From Streptomyces sp. CB02959 (GTDB taxonomy: Bacteria; Actinomycetota; Actinomycetes; Streptomycetales; Streptomycetaceae), in NCBI RefSeq assembly GCF_002803155.1, contig NZ_NNBP01000014.1:90429-154428 (forward strand): a stretch of DNA of 64,000 nucleotides, read 5' to 3'. The position numbers and the translations under genes were made by a program. The notes beneath the pieces are model-generated. The model worked only from the letters and a program-made list of their open reading frames with translations. It was not told the origin of the DNA and searched no databases. Positions 51,096 to 60,926 of the stretch are shown here, in pieces; within the stretch, counting starts at the first letter, position 1; the number at the start of each line of letters is the position of its first letter.

Positions 51096-52316
51096 ATGAC
51101 CGATACCGCCACAACGCCCCAGACCACGGACGCACCCGCCTTCCCGAACGACCGGACCTGTCCGTACCAGTTACCGGAGGGCTACGCCAAGCTGCGGGAC
51201 ACCCCCGGACCGCTGCACCGGGTGACCCTCTACGACGGCCGCCAGGTGTGGGTGGTGACCAAGCACGAGGCCGCGCGCAAGCTGCTCGCCGACCCGCGGC
51301 TGTCCTCCAACCGCGCCGACGCCGACTTTCCCGCCACCTCGCCGCGCATCCAGGCGATCCGGGAGAGCCGTCAGGCGTTCATCGGAATGGACCCGCCCGA
51401 GCACGGCCCCAAGCGACGGATGACGATCAGCGAGTTCACCGTCAAGCGGATCAAGGGCATGCGCCCCGAGGTCGAGCAGATCGTGCACGGCTTCCTCGAC
51501 GAGATGCTCGCCTCGGGCCCGACCGCCGATCTGGTGAGCCAGTTCGCGCTGCCGGTGCCGTCGATGGTGATCTGCCGACTGCTCGGTGTGCCCTATGAGG
51601 ACCACGACTTCTTCCAGGAAGCGAGCACGCGCCTGGTGCAGGCCACGGACGCGGAGAGCGCGGCCGACGCCCGCGATGACCTCGCACGCTACCTGGACGG
51701 CCTCATCACCCAGTTCCAGGCCGAGCCCGGTCCGGGACTCGTGGGCAGTCTCGTCGCCGACCAGCTGGCCAACGGTGAGATCGACCGCGAGGAACTGGTC
51801 TCCACCGCGATGCTGCTGCTCATCGCCGGCCACGAGACCACGGCCTCGATGACCTCCCTCAGCGTGATCACCCTGCTGGAGCACCCTGAGCAGTACGCGG
51901 CCCTGCGCGCCGACCACAGCCTCATCCCCGACGCGGTGGAGGAACTGCTCCGCTACCTCGCCATCGCCGATATCGCCGGCGGCCGCGTCGCCAAGGCCGA
52001 CATCGAGATCGAGGGCCAGGTCATCCGGGCCGGCGAGGGCGTGATCGTCACCAACTCCATTGCCAACCGGGACGGCACGGTGTACGAGGACCCGGACACG
52101 TTCGACGTCCGCCGCTCCGCGCGCCACCACCTCGCCTTCGGCTTCGGCGTGCACCAGTGCCTGGGGCAGAACCTCGCCCGCCTGGAGCTGGAAGTCATCC
52201 TGACCGCACTCTTCGACCGCGTCCCGACACTGCGACTGGCCGTCCCGGTCGAGCAGTTGAAGCTGCGGCCGGGCACCACGATCCAGGGCGTCAACGAGCT
52301 CCCGGTCACCTGGTGA
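51096..52316 (+). CDS. Cytochrome P450, CYP105-like
   Basis: Class I P450, 406 residues. I-helix LLIAGHETTASM near residue 244, ExxR EELLRYLAI, heme loop FGFGVHQCLG with Cys355, end NELPVTW as in CYP105. Start MTDTATTPQTTDAPAFPNDR with CPYQLPEGYAKL. Close to SuaC/P450SU1-type enzymes that hydroxylate herbicides and vitamin D; substrate here not proved. ATG 51096 with CGGAG seven bases upstream. Directly followed by a ferredoxin gene, its likely electron donor. Confidence 0.94.
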   Translation: MTDTATTPQTTDAPAFPNDRTCPYQLPEGYAKLRDTPGPLHRVTLYDGRQVWVVTKHEAARKLLADPRLSSNRADADFPATSPRIQAIRESRQAFIGMDPPEHGPKRRMTISEFTVKRIKGMRPEVEQIVHGFLDEMLASGPTADLVSQFALPVPSMVICRLLGVPYEDHDFFQEASTRLVQATDAESAADARDDLARYLDGLITQFQAEPGPGLVGSLVADQLANGEIDREELVSTAMLLLIAGHETTASMTSLSVITLLEHPEQYAALRADHSLIPDAVEELLRYLAIADIAGGRVAKADIEIEGQVIRAGEGVIVTNSIANRDGTVYEDPDTFDVRRSARHHLAFGFGVHQCLGQNLARLELEVILTALFDRVPTLRLAVPVEQLKLRPGTTIQGVNELPVTW

Positions 52317-52336
52317 CGCGGGAAAGGGGGACCGGA

Positions 52337-52543
52337 ATGACCATGCGGGTGAGCGCCGATCGAACGGTCTGCGTCGGTGCCGGTTTGTGCGCACTGACCG
52401 CTCCGGGCGTCTTCGACCAGGATGACGACGGGATCGTCACGGTGCTGGAGTCGGCCCCAGCCGCCGACGACCGGGCCACGGCGCGAGAGGCAGGCCACCT
52501 CTGCCCCTCTGGCGCCGTCCGCATCGTCGAGGACACGGAATAG
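52337..52543 (+). CDS. 3Fe-4S ferredoxin for the P450
   Basis: Small electron carrier, 68 residues, of the kind that feeds CYP105 enzymes. Cys pattern CVGAGLC (two Cys) plus CPSGAV near the C-terminus, with Ala at the position that would be Cys in a 4Fe-4S cluster, typical of the 3Fe-4S SuaB/FdxH group. ATG 52337, 20 bases behind the P450, GGGGG upstream. Confidence 0.93.
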   Translation: MTMRVSADRTVCVGAGLCALTAPGVFDQDDDGIVTVLESAPAADDRATAREAGHLCPSGAVRIVEDTE

Positions 52544-52668
52544 GCGACCCGGGCGCCCCCTGGTACCGGGGAGCGGGGTAGGGCGGGGCCGGTTTCCGCA
52601 CCGGACGGGGCGGAGACCGACCCCGCCTTCCCTGTTGGGGGACGGCTCACCGCATGAGACGGCGGGCG

Positions 52669-53652
52669 TCAGATCCACCCTTTTCGCGCCGCGTACAGGG
52701 CGAGTTGGAAGCGGGTGGTGGCGTCGGCGGCGCGGTTGAGCTGTTCCAGCTGGCGGGAGAGGGTGCGGCGGCTGATGCCGAGGAGTTCGGCGATGGTTTC
52801 GTCCGTGACGCCGCTGCCGAGCAGTTCCAGGATCCTGCGCTGGACCGGGCGCAGCGCGGCCGGGACCCGCCCGCCGAAGTGCAGCGGATAGGCGGACCGC
52901 CAGGAGGTCTCGAACAGGCCGGTGAGCGCGCGGAGCAGGCTGGAGGGGTGGACCAGCAGCATCGAGTCGTTCACCTCGGCGTCGCCGAACGCCATCGAGA
53001 CGATGGCCAGCCGCTGGTCGAAGATGCCGAGTTTGACCGGCAGGGACTGCAGCACCCGGGCCTGCTCGCCCGCCGCGATGCACGGCCGGATGTTGCAGGC
53101 GTAGTAACCGCTGTGCTCCACCGCGGACTTGGAGTACACGATGCGGTAGGACACGCCGCGCTCCAGGTTGCGGATCTCGGTCGGGTTGGGCGTGCCGCCG
53201 GTGTGCCACGGCGGCGCGTCGAAGCGCAGTACCTCGGTGGCCGCGGCGTCCTCCACCTGCAGGATGCGCTCCACGATCTGCGGTCCGGTGACCACTTCGA
53301 CGAGGTCGTCGGTGGCCTGCGGGTGCACGTGGCGCCGGTAGGTGCGGTACGCGTCCATGGCGACCAGATGGGCCTGTTGCAGCTCCGCGGAACGGGCGCT
53401 GGCGAGGCGGCCCAGGCCGATGGACGGCTCGATCGGGGCGATGCCGGCGCGCTCGGGCCCGTGGCTCGTGGCCAGGCCCAGGTGGATGAGCCCGGTGAGG
53501 GTGCGTTCGGTGTCGGCGGGTTCCCGGCCCAGTCGTCGGGACAGTGCGGCCAGGGTGGTGGGTCCGCTGTCCAGCATGGCCAGGTAGGCGGCGGCCTCGG
53601 TTTCGGACAGGCCGAGTCGGACGAGATGGGCCGGCCGGTCGTCTTCGCTCAT
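52669..53652 (-). CDS. TrmB-like / LuxR-type HTH regulator
   Basis: 327 residues. N-terminal winged helix of TrmB type (HLVRLGLSETEAAAYLAMLD, LAALSRRLGREPADTE), a middle sensor region and a C-terminal LuxR HTH (RPVQRRILELLGSGVTDETI, AELLGISRRTLSRQLEQL). This TrmB-LuxR fusion is a recognised Streptomyces regulator group. ATG 53652. The ligand and targets are unknown; it is followed by nothing on its strand within 125 bases. Confidence 0.86.
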   Translation of the reverse strand: MSEDDRPAHLVRLGLSETEAAAYLAMLDSGPTTLAALSRRLGREPADTERTLTGLIHLGLATSHGPERAGIAPIEPSIGLGRLASARSAELQQAHLVAMDAYRTYRRHVHPQATDDLVEVVTGPQIVERILQVEDAAATEVLRFDAPPWHTGGTPNPTEIRNLERGVSYRIVYSKSAVEHSGYYACNIRPCIAAGEQARVLQSLPVKLGIFDQRLAIVSMAFGDAEVNDSMLLVHPSSLLRALTGLFETSWRSAYPLHFGGRVPAALRPVQRRILELLGSGVTDETIAELLGISRRTLSRQLEQLNRAADATTRFQLALYAARKGWI

Positions 53653-53971
53653 GAGGGGCTCCGGGCGGGGGTGAGGGGGGAGGAGTGCGGTCGCGGAGGT
53701 GGGGGCGCGACGGGTGACGGGTTCGGGGGCCCACGGGAGGGCGGTCGACCACTGCCACGGCAGGCGGCGGTCGACCGGTGGTCCGGCGGGGTGCGCGAAC
53801 GGCGTTGGCGGCCCGCCGCACTTTCCATCCGGCACCGCGTTGCTCCACGCGCGAGGCGCCGGCATCGGCATCGGCTGATCCGCGTCCCGAAGCGCTCGGT
53901 TCGCGGTATGCGTGTGGGCCCGCCGATATCGGCGGGCCCACACGCATACCGGAATCCCCGGACCCCGGAAG
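53653..53971. other. Intergenic region upstream of the TrmB/LuxR gene
   Basis: 319 bases that carry the regulator's promoter region (53653-53900, nothing recognised, with a run of GGGTGAGGGGGG near the start codon) and then the long perfect palindrome that ends the phosphatase gene. Confidence 0.5.
53905..53950. terminator. 46-bp perfect palindrome, terminator for acid phosphatase
   Basis: Two 23-bp arms with no spacer; centre GATATC, outer end GGTATGCGTGTGGGCCC. Starts 22 bases behind the phosphatase stop on the minus strand. No T run; fold is very stable. Confidence 0.8.
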
Positions 53972-54559
53972 TCAGCTCAACTGCCCGTCGTAGTCGGGAA
54001 GTTTGAATCCCTTTTCGTAGTGACCGCCCTCGAAGTCGGTGCTGCGATTTCCGACGTCGGCTATGAGGGTGTATCCCTGCGCCTCGTACTTCTTCCGGCA
54101 GCCGAGCTTGACCTGGGCCTTGCCGGGGCTGTCACCGTCCGGCTTGAGGCAGAGGCCGTCGACGGTGTAACCGGCCGACTCCAGTTCCTCGGTGGTGGCG
54201 TCCTGCTTGTCGGCCCCGCGATAGGACGCGAACAGCACCGCCGCGCCGTGCTCTTGCGCGTACCGCGTGGCCTTGAGGATCGCTTCGATCGGCTTGCCCC
54301 GGTCGTAGTGCGTCGCCAGCGAGGTGTTGTCGATGTCCAGGACCACCGCGGGCCTTTCGCCGCTCCGGCCATGGGCCAGGCGCTGTTCCAGGTAGTCCTG
54401 GAGAGACGCGGCAACCGGAGCGACGTCGTCGAGCCACTCGCTCTCGCTCGGCAGCGAGTCCGGTCGGGCGGCCGCCTGCGCCGACAGGGGCAGCGCCGCC
54501 GCCATGGCCAGCCCCAGCACCGGTCCCAGCACAAGGGCGATCCTTTTCCCCTTGACCAT
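53972..54559 (-). CDS. Secreted HAD-superfamily acid phosphatase (class B-like)
   Basis: Exported phosphatase, 195 residues. Signal peptide MVKGKRIALVLGPVLGLAMA with cleavage near SAQAAA. HAD nucleophile motif VVLDIDNTSLATHY near residue 72, then LFASYRGADKQDATTEEL and a DVGNRSTDFEGG end with the metal Asp. ATG 54559; an in-frame GTG at 54568 is possible. Class B or acid phosphatase-like; substrate not assigned. Ends in a very strong hairpin. Confidence 0.88.
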   Translation of the reverse strand: MVKGKRIALVLGPVLGLAMAAALPLSAQAAARPDSLPSESEWLDDVAPVAASLQDYLEQRLAHGRSGERPAVVLDIDNTSLATHYDRGKPIEAILKATRYAQEHGAAVLFASYRGADKQDATTEELESAGYTVDGLCLKPDGDSPGKAQVKLGCRKKYEAQGYTLIADVGNRSTDFEGGHYEKGFKLPDYDGQLS

Positions 54560-54888
54560 GTTTTCCACCACTCCTTCTGTGTGCGTTCGCGTGATGACCG
54601 ATACGGAATTTCCGCGCCGGAAGTCCGTAGTCGCCCACGACATTGCTACCTGAAGCAGTGGTCCGGCAGTGTCCAGGTCGTGCCAGTGGCCAGGATGGGC
54701 GCGGGAGTCGCCACCTGCCGCTTCGCCGGAGAATTCCACCGGTCTGGGCAATGTGGGCGTTTTGCATACCGAGAAAGTGGGGGTTTCCGGCGTGTACGTG
54801 GTGGGTTTTCCCGGTGGTGGGAAGAGCGTGCGGGGGGAAGGAGTCGGCCTCCCGGGAAGTCGGGGTTTTGCGGGCGGTCCAAGGGGAT

Positions 54889-56133
54889 TCACCCGGCCGC
54901 GGTGGCGAAGTGGTCGGCCAATTCCCGGGACAGCGCCGGGACGTCGACGGGGACGCCGTCGGCGCGGAGCGAGTCGGTGGCGGCGCAGCCGGCGGCCACC
55001 GCCTGCCGTGCCGCCACCGGCGAGGTGAGCGTGGGAACGCCGTCGCGTACGAAGTCCACGAATTCGGCCACGAGCCGTGGGTCGGCCCCGCCGTGCCCGC
55101 CGTCGTCCGCGGGCACGTCGACGACCAGATCGGCGTCCGCCCGGTAGCCGCTGCGCCGACCGTTCCACACCTTCACCACCGCACCTTCGGTGTCGCCGAA
55201 GTTCTCCAGCCGGCCGTGGGTGCCGATGACGGTGTAGTTGCGCCAGTAGTCGGGCGTGAAGTGGCACTGCTGGTAGGTGGCGAAGACGCCGTTGTCCAGC
55301 CGCATTGTCATCATCGACAGGTCCTCGACGTCGACCACGTCGTTCAGGCCGGTCAGCGAGGTGGGCGGCCAGTTGGCCTCCGGATCGAACCACTCGGTCA
55401 TCGTCCGCCCGCCCTGCCCGCCCCGGGCGGTGATGTCGCCGTAGACGGTCAGCCCGCCCATCGCCTGGGTCCGCACGGTGTAGCCGCCGGCCAGCCAGTG
55501 GATCACGTCGAGGTCGTGCGCGCCCTTCTGCAGCAGCAGACCGGTGGTCCTGCGCCGGTCCGCGTGCCAGTCCTTGAAGTAGAAGTCGCCGCCGTGGCCG
55601 ACGAAATGACGGCACCAGACCGTCTTGACCTCGCCGATGACGCCCTCGGCGACGAGTGTGAGCAGGGTCCGGACGACCGGCATGTGCCGCATGTTGTGTC
55701 CGACGTAGAGCCTGGTGCCGGTCCGCCGGGCGGTGTCCAGCACCCGGTCGCACCCCGCCGTGGTGATGGCCAGCGGCTTGTCGACGAACACCGCGACGCC
55801 GGCTTCCAGGAAGGCGATGGCCAGCTCCTCGTGGGTGTCGTCCGGAGTCGTCAGGAACACCCCGTCCAGCCCCTCGTCGGACAATCGGCGGTGGTCGGCG
55901 TACCGGGCCGCCTCCGGATACCACTCCCGGCTGCGTTCCCGGCGGGCCGCGACCGGGTCGCACACCGCCACCACCCGCGCCGGCAGGTCCTGCCCGGCCA
56001 CGTGCCTGCCGAGCGTTCCGCGCAGGCCGAGACCCACCACCGCGAGCCGCAGGTCTTCCCGTGCGTCGGACTTCCGCCGTGCGGCGGGCTCTTGCCGTGC
56101 GCCGGACTCATCCCGGGTGTCTGACAACGTCAT
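54889..56133 (-). CDS. Gfo/Idh/MocA-family oxidoreductase
   Basis: NAD(P)-dependent sugar or sugar-acid dehydrogenase, 414 residues. Rossmann motif LAVVGLGLRGTLGRH near residue 28, EKP-type catalytic segment as VDKPLAITTAG, then HNMRHMPVVR, EVKTVWCRHFVGHGGD and LLQKGAHDLDVIHWLAGG (His). ATG 56133 is preferred because the region before it overlaps the divergent promoter. Divergent from a DUF2264 protein, 120 bases apart, with which it likely works in polysaccharide breakdown. Confidence 0.9.
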   Translation of the reverse strand: MTLSDTRDESGARQEPAARRKSDAREDLRLAVVGLGLRGTLGRHVAGQDLPARVVAVCDPVAARRERSREWYPEAARYADHRRLSDEGLDGVFLTTPDDTHEELAIAFLEAGVAVFVDKPLAITTAGCDRVLDTARRTGTRLYVGHNMRHMPVVRTLLTLVAEGVIGEVKTVWCRHFVGHGGDFYFKDWHADRRRTTGLLLQKGAHDLDVIHWLAGGYTVRTQAMGGLTVYGDITARGGQGGRTMTEWFDPEANWPPTSLTGLNDVVDVEDLSMMTMRLDNGVFATYQQCHFTPDYWRNYTVIGTHGRLENFGDTEGAVVKVWNGRRSGYRADADLVVDVPADDGGHGGADPRLVAEFVDFVRDGVPTLTSPVAARQAVAAGCAATDSLRADGVPVDVPALSRELADHFATAAG

Positions 56134-56253
56134 CAACCTTCCTTCGGGGCGATGCGGTGGGCGTTTTGCTACGGGGTGCCGGAGCACAACACCACAAGAG
56201 CAGCACACCACGGTGGCCGCCCGCCACCAGGCCGCAACGCCTCAAGGAGACCC

Positions 56254-58329
56254 ATGCCGCACACGATCCGGACCGGACCGCCACTGCCGCCCGAGGACCG
56301 CACGCTGTCCCCCTTCACCGGATTCGGCCGCGCCCACTGGCTGGCCGTCGCCGACCGGCTGCTGACGGACGCGCACCGCTTCGCGTCCCCGTCCGGCGCC
56401 CGCCTCCTGCTGCCCGGCCGGCCCTCCTCGTCGGGCGCCGACTCCGACCAACTCGAAGGCTTCGCACGGACGTTCCTGCTGCTGGCCTTCCGCACCGCGG
56501 GCTGCGGCGGGGAAGCGCCCGCCGGACTGCTCCAGTCATACGCCGAGGGCATCGGCGCCGGCACCGACCCGGGACACCCCGAAGCCTGGCCGGCCCTCGG
56601 CCAGGAGTGCCGGCAGACACTCGTCGAGGCGTGCTCCCTCGCGCTCGGCCTGCACCTCACCCGGCCGTGGCTGTGGGACCACCTGCCGGACGCGGTCCGG
56701 GAACGGGTCGTCGGCTGGTTGCAGGGTGCCTGGGGACTGCGGATCCCCGACAACAACTGGCACCTGTTCCGGGTGATCGTCGGCGAGTTCCTGGCCGGTG
56801 TCGGCGGCGCCCACGACCGCGCCGCGATCGACGCCGGCCTGGCGCGCACCGAGGAGTTCTACGTCGGCGACGGCTGGTACCGCGACGGCGGCGACGCCCG
56901 CACCGCGGACAACTTCGACCACTACAACGGCTGGGCCCTGCACACCTACCCCCTCCTGTGGGCCCTGATGGCGGGCGGGCGCACGACGGACCCGGCGGGG
57001 CGGCTGCCGGTGTTCAGGGCGCGGTTGCGACGGTTCCTGGCGGACTACGCGCTCTTCTTCGGCGCCGACGGAGCCCCCGTGCACCAGGGACGTTCCCTGA
57101 TCTACCGGTTCGCGGCGGCCACCGCACCGTGGATGGGAGCGCTGGTCGACGCCACCCCGCTCAGTCCGGGCCAGACCCGGCGGCTGGCCAGCGGCGCGCT
57201 GCGGCACTTCACCGACCGGGGGTTCCGCGATCGGAACGGGATCGCCACCCTCGGCTGGTACGGGCCGTACCCGCCGCTGGTGCAGGGCTACTCCGGTCCG
57301 GCGTCCCCGTACTGGCTCTCCAAGGCATTCCTCGGCCTCCTGCTGCCGGCCGACCACCCGTGCTGGACGTACCCGGAGGAGCCGCTGCCGGTCGAGCGGT
57401 GCGATCGGATCCAGGCCCTGCCCGTCCCCGGCTTCGTGATCTCGGCGACCCGCGCGGACGGCATCGTCCGACTCGTCAACCACGGCAGCGACAACTACGC
57501 CACGGCCGACCAGGCAACCGGCGACCCGGCAGCGGGCGGCGCCGGGAGCGGCACCCGCGCCCCGGTGCGGGCGGACGGGGATCCGCACTACGCACGCTTC
57601 GCCTACTCCACGGCGACCGGCCCGTACCACGGCACCGGCGCCCCGCACCGCCGCCGGCCCGACAACCATGTGGCCCTCCTCCACCCCGAGCTCGGACCGT
57701 CCCGCCGCACCCGCATCCACCGCCTGCACCTCCAGGACCGCTACGCCGCGTCCTGGCACCGGCCGGTCTGGCATGGCAGGGCGGACTCCGACGCCCGGAT
57801 CGAGACCGCGAGCGTGGTCCACGGAGCGTACGAACTGCGTGCCCATCTGGTCGACGCACCCCCGCACCTGCCGGTGTACGACAGCGGCTGGCAGGTCGCG
57901 GGCGGGCGGCCACCCCGTGTCCGGACTGCCGGACGCTGGGCGGCAGCCGTCACCGAAGACGGCCTGACCAGCACGTTCGTCTCCCTCGCCGGCCACTGCG
58001 AGGTGGCCGTGGCGACCGCTGAGGGCACCAGCGCCTTCGGCCGTCACACGGCTGTACCGCATGCCGTCGGCCGGCGCTCGACGGCACGGACCGTGCACGT
58101 CGCCCTGGTCGGCCTCACCGGCCGAGGCACGGATTCCGCGCCTCCGCGGGTACAGTGCGCGGTCGAAGGAACCACCGCCACGGCCGTCTTCCCCGACGGC
58201 ACTTGGGTCCTCGTCGCCCTGGGCACGGAGACTGCCCAGTCACCGGTCGTGGGCGGGGTGCCGCTTACCGGGCCGGTGCGCTACGCCCGACTGTCCCCGG
58301 AGGAGGATCCGGTGGTCGTCCCCGGGTGA
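56254..58329 (+). CDS. DUF2264-family protein, putative polysaccharide-degrading enzyme
   Basis: 691 residues, alpha/alpha-barrel-type fold likely. Family features: SPFTGFGRAHWLAVADRLL start, IPDNNWHLFRVIVGEFL, GDGWYRDGGDARTADNFD, HYNGWALHTYPLLWA, GRSLIYRFAAATAPWMGAL, GWYGPYPPLVQGYSGPASPY. DUF2264 includes members linked to uronic-acid glycoside hydrolysis (CAZy GH154 by memory; unsure). No signal peptide. ATG 56254 with AAGGAG upstream. A Gly/Ala/Thr insertion near residues 410-430 (ATGDPAAGGAGSG) looks like a linker. Confidence 0.86.
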   Translation: MPHTIRTGPPLPPEDRTLSPFTGFGRAHWLAVADRLLTDAHRFASPSGARLLLPGRPSSSGADSDQLEGFARTFLLLAFRTAGCGGEAPAGLLQSYAEGIGAGTDPGHPEAWPALGQECRQTLVEACSLALGLHLTRPWLWDHLPDAVRERVVGWLQGAWGLRIPDNNWHLFRVIVGEFLAGVGGAHDRAAIDAGLARTEEFYVGDGWYRDGGDARTADNFDHYNGWALHTYPLLWALMAGGRTTDPAGRLPVFRARLRRFLADYALFFGADGAPVHQGRSLIYRFAAATAPWMGALVDATPLSPGQTRRLASGALRHFTDRGFRDRNGIATLGWYGPYPPLVQGYSGPASPYWLSKAFLGLLLPADHPCWTYPEEPLPVERCDRIQALPVPGFVISATRADGIVRLVNHGSDNYATADQATGDPAAGGAGSGTRAPVRADGDPHYARFAYSTATGPYHGTGAPHRRRPDNHVALLHPELGPSRRTRIHRLHLQDRYAASWHRPVWHGRADSDARIETASVVHGAYELRAHLVDAPPHLPVYDSGWQVAGGRPPRVRTAGRWAAAVTEDGLTSTFVSLAGHCEVAVATAEGTSAFGRHTAVPHAVGRRSTARTVHVALVGLTGRGTDSAPPRVQCAVEGTTATAVFPDGTWVLVALGTETAQSPVVGGVPLTGPVRYARLSPEEDPVVVPG

Positions 58330-58579
58330 GCGCCGTAGCGGAACGACGCTCCGTACAACGCACGGATTCGCTCAATAAATGACAAGTATCTGACAAAATA
58401 GTTGAAAATGGGGCCCATGTGGGTGAAGGTTCTGGACGAGGATGTTCCGGGATCTGAACGGATGGGCCTGAGTATCGGGTGCGTCTCGGAGTGCGGGCGG
58501 CGGATTGCGTGGCCGGTCGACGCCCGTACGATGCCGGGACCCCGTCCCGCCCGCACCTCATCCGGAAGGCCACCGCGGA

Positions 58580-59530
58580 ATGCCCGTCTTCAGACGCCGC
58601 AAAGGCAGTCGTCCCCGTTTGCTCCCCGAACTCGACGATGCCGACCTGGGCCGCGTCCGGCGGCGCGTCGAGACCTGCTGGGACCGCGGTTCGCTCGATA
58701 CGCCTGTCATGGCCCTGATGGCGGAGACGCTCGACGACGCCGGGGAGGACTGGGACCGCAAGGCACACCGTCTCCGCGTGCTCGCCTGGTCCGCGGGGCG
58801 CGCCCTGCCTGGCATCTGGCGGCAGCACAACCCGCGCAACCAGCATGCCCTGCTGCTGCATGCCTGGTCCGACCTGCTGCAAGCGGGACAGGACGGGGCC
58901 ACCGTCGATCTCGACGCCACCCGGGAGACCTGCCGCCTCGCGGCCGAGCTGCTGCCCGCCGACCCCACACCCTGGATCGTGTACCTGGCCACGCTCCGCC
59001 TGGAACGGCATCCGTCCACCGAACTGGCGGCGATCTGGCGTGAGATCAAGGCCCGTGACCCGTGGAACCGGGAGGCCCACCTCCAGGCCCTGGGCTACCT
59101 CTCGCCGGACGAGTGCGGTTCCAGCAGCCAGGTGCTGGACCTGCTCGACAGCGTCCGCTCCGCGATGCCCCCGAACGCCCCCGCGGCCGGCCTGGAACTC
59201 ACCGCCCTCGTCCGCAACCACCAGCGGGCCATGGCCCCCGGAGGGGTGTCGGCCCTCGGCGCCGGCGAGTTCTGGCGTCGCCACGACGCGGTCGCGGCGC
59301 TCGACCAGGCGTCGCACTACTGGCCGAGCCCGGGGTTCCTCGACCACGCCCAGGCACTCGCCGATCTGAACCTGCTGGCCTACGCGCTGATCAAGGCCGC
59401 GCGGCCGGGCGAGGCCGCGAACGCCCTGCGCGCCACCGGCGGCATGGGCGCGCCCTGGCCGTGGAGCGCGGACGGCGAGCCACTGGAGCGGTTCTCCCAC
59501 TACTACGCCCGCGCCCGCGAGAGCGAGTGA
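58580..59530 (+). CDS. Unknown helical-repeat protein
   Basis: 316 residues, no recognised domain; mostly alpha-helical with pairs such as HALLLHAWSDLLQAGQDGA, TPWIVYLATLRLERHPSTEL and IWREIKARDPWNREAHLQAL that resemble tetratricopeptide-like repeats. No signal or membrane segment. ATG 58580. The preceding 250 bases hold no gene. It may be a scaffold; nothing near it gives a function. Confidence 0.75.
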   Translation: MPVFRRRKGSRPRLLPELDDADLGRVRRRVETCWDRGSLDTPVMALMAETLDDAGEDWDRKAHRLRVLAWSAGRALPGIWRQHNPRNQHALLLHAWSDLLQAGQDGATVDLDATRETCRLAAELLPADPTPWIVYLATLRLERHPSTELAAIWREIKARDPWNREAHLQALGYLSPDECGSSSQVLDLLDSVRSAMPPNAPAAGLELTALVRNHQRAMAPGGVSALGAGEFWRRHDAVAALDQASHYWPSPGFLDHAQALADLNLLAYALIKAARPGEAANALRATGGMGAPWPWSADGEPLERFSHYYARARESE

Positions 59531-59883
59531 CAGGCACTCCCGCGCCGGGCCGTCGCACGACCCCTCCTGCCTGCACCGCGCCGACACGCGTTCCCTGAGG
59601 GAACAGCCAACTCGTCAGCTCAGCCTTGGAGTTGATGCCCCTGCGGCACCCGCTGGCCAGGGTGGCGTCTGCCGCTTGCGGAGGAGTTCGCCGTAGGGGC
59701 GGGGTGCGAGGGGCGAGGCGAGCGGCCCGGCGGCCGTCCGGGCAGGAGCTGCCGCCGGCGGAGTGCGCCCGTGCGGGCTGGTCGACAACCCGGACACCAC
59801 CGGTGGGCCGACCTCCGGGTGGACGGGACGCCGCTGGATTCGCTACGTACCGCCACCCCGGGCCGGTGCCCTACGATCCCGCC
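59531..59883. other. Intergenic region before the serine protease gene
   Basis: 353 bases without a gene I can support. Weak coding scraps exist on the minus strand but show no family match and no ribosome site. It must include the protease promoter; no clear operator was seen. Confidence 0.5.
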
Positions 59884-60756
59884 ATGAACCAAAGGTTCGC
59901 TGTGATGGTCGCCGTCCTGGCCGTGCTCGCCGCCGCCTCGGGCTGTGCCGGCCGGGAGGTGCCTGCCGCGGGCAGCATGATGTCCGCCTCGCCCTCCGCC
60001 TCCGCCACGCCATCGGCGCAGCACCCTCAAGGGTGGTCGGCCGCCCGGATGCGTGACGCCCACCCGTTCCGCCACCAGCCGGGGGTCTCCCACACCCCGC
60101 CGCCCACCACGGCGAACGCCCGCGTGGGCGCGGTGTTCAGCCACGACGGGACCGGCGACCACTTCTGCACCGGAAGCGTCGTTGACAGTCCGAAGAAGTC
60201 CATCGTCATCACCGCGGCACACTGCCTCCACGGCGGCAAGGGCGGCGGCTACCAGACCGACCTGGCCTTCGTCCCCGGATACCGCGACGGGCAGGCGCCC
60301 AACGGCACTTGGAAGATCACCAAGATGATCGTGGACGACCGCTGGACACAGTCCTCCGACCCCGCCTTCGACGTGGGCTTCGCCGTCGTCGACAAGCTGG
60401 ACGGCAAGCGGATCGCCGACGTGCTGGGAGCCAACCGCTTCGGCTACAACGTCGGCTACGACAACCATGTGAAGATCACCGGCTATCCGGCGAGCGGCGA
60501 GGACCCCATCTCCTGCGCCAACACGACCGTGAAGTTCCAGACGGACCAGATGAAGGTGGACTGCACCGGATACAGCGGCGGCACCAGCGGCAGCCCCTGG
60601 CTGGCCAACTTCGACCGGACCACCCGCACCGGCGAGGTCGTCGGCGTCATCGGCGGCTATCAAACCGGCGGCGACACCGACGACATCTCCTACAGCCCGT
60701 ACTTCAACGACGCCATCAAGTCCCTGTACGACAAGGCCGTCAGCACGGAGGGCTGA
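59884..60756 (+). CDS. Trypsin-like serine protease, predicted lipoprotein
   Basis: Extracytoplasmic chymotrypsin-fold protease, 290 residues. Lipobox-like AAASGC near residue 21 after MNQRFAVMVAVLAVLA; Ser/Pro-rich linker (SMMSASPSASATPSAQH). Catalytic triad: His in TAAHCLH near 117, Asp in DPAFDVGFAVV, Ser in GGTSGSPWL. Cys pairs near the His and before the Ser. V8/trypsin-like class. ATG 59884. Monocistronic. Confidence 0.9.
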   Translation: MNQRFAVMVAVLAVLAAASGCAGREVPAAGSMMSASPSASATPSAQHPQGWSAARMRDAHPFRHQPGVSHTPPPTTANARVGAVFSHDGTGDHFCTGSVVDSPKKSIVITAAHCLHGGKGGGYQTDLAFVPGYRDGQAPNGTWKITKMIVDDRWTQSSDPAFDVGFAVVDKLDGKRIADVLGANRFGYNVGYDNHVKITGYPASGEDPISCANTTVKFQTDQMKVDCTGYSGGTSGSPWLANFDRTTRTGEVVGVIGGYQTGGDTDDISYSPYFNDAIKSLYDKAVSTEG

Positions 60757-60926
60757 GCCGCCGACGGCGGCCGTGACGGGCGCCCGCGCCGGGGGAGCGG
60801 AGATCCCCGTGGGCCGCCCGGTGGCCCGAACCAGGCCGGCTGCCCTCTCGCAAAAGTAGGCTCGACGATGACCGTCCCCACGCGCGAGAAAGAACGACGG
60901 CAGCCGAACCGACGGAAAGGCAGGGC

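Noticed and set aside
28908..52543. The four P450 genes as one natural-product biosynthetic cluster
   Set aside because: No polyketide, peptide or terpene synthase genes are present and each P450 set has its own regulator.
59531..59883. Transposase fragment before the protease gene
   Set aside because: Weak minus-strand coding scraps only; no catalytic motif or inverted terminal repeats seen.
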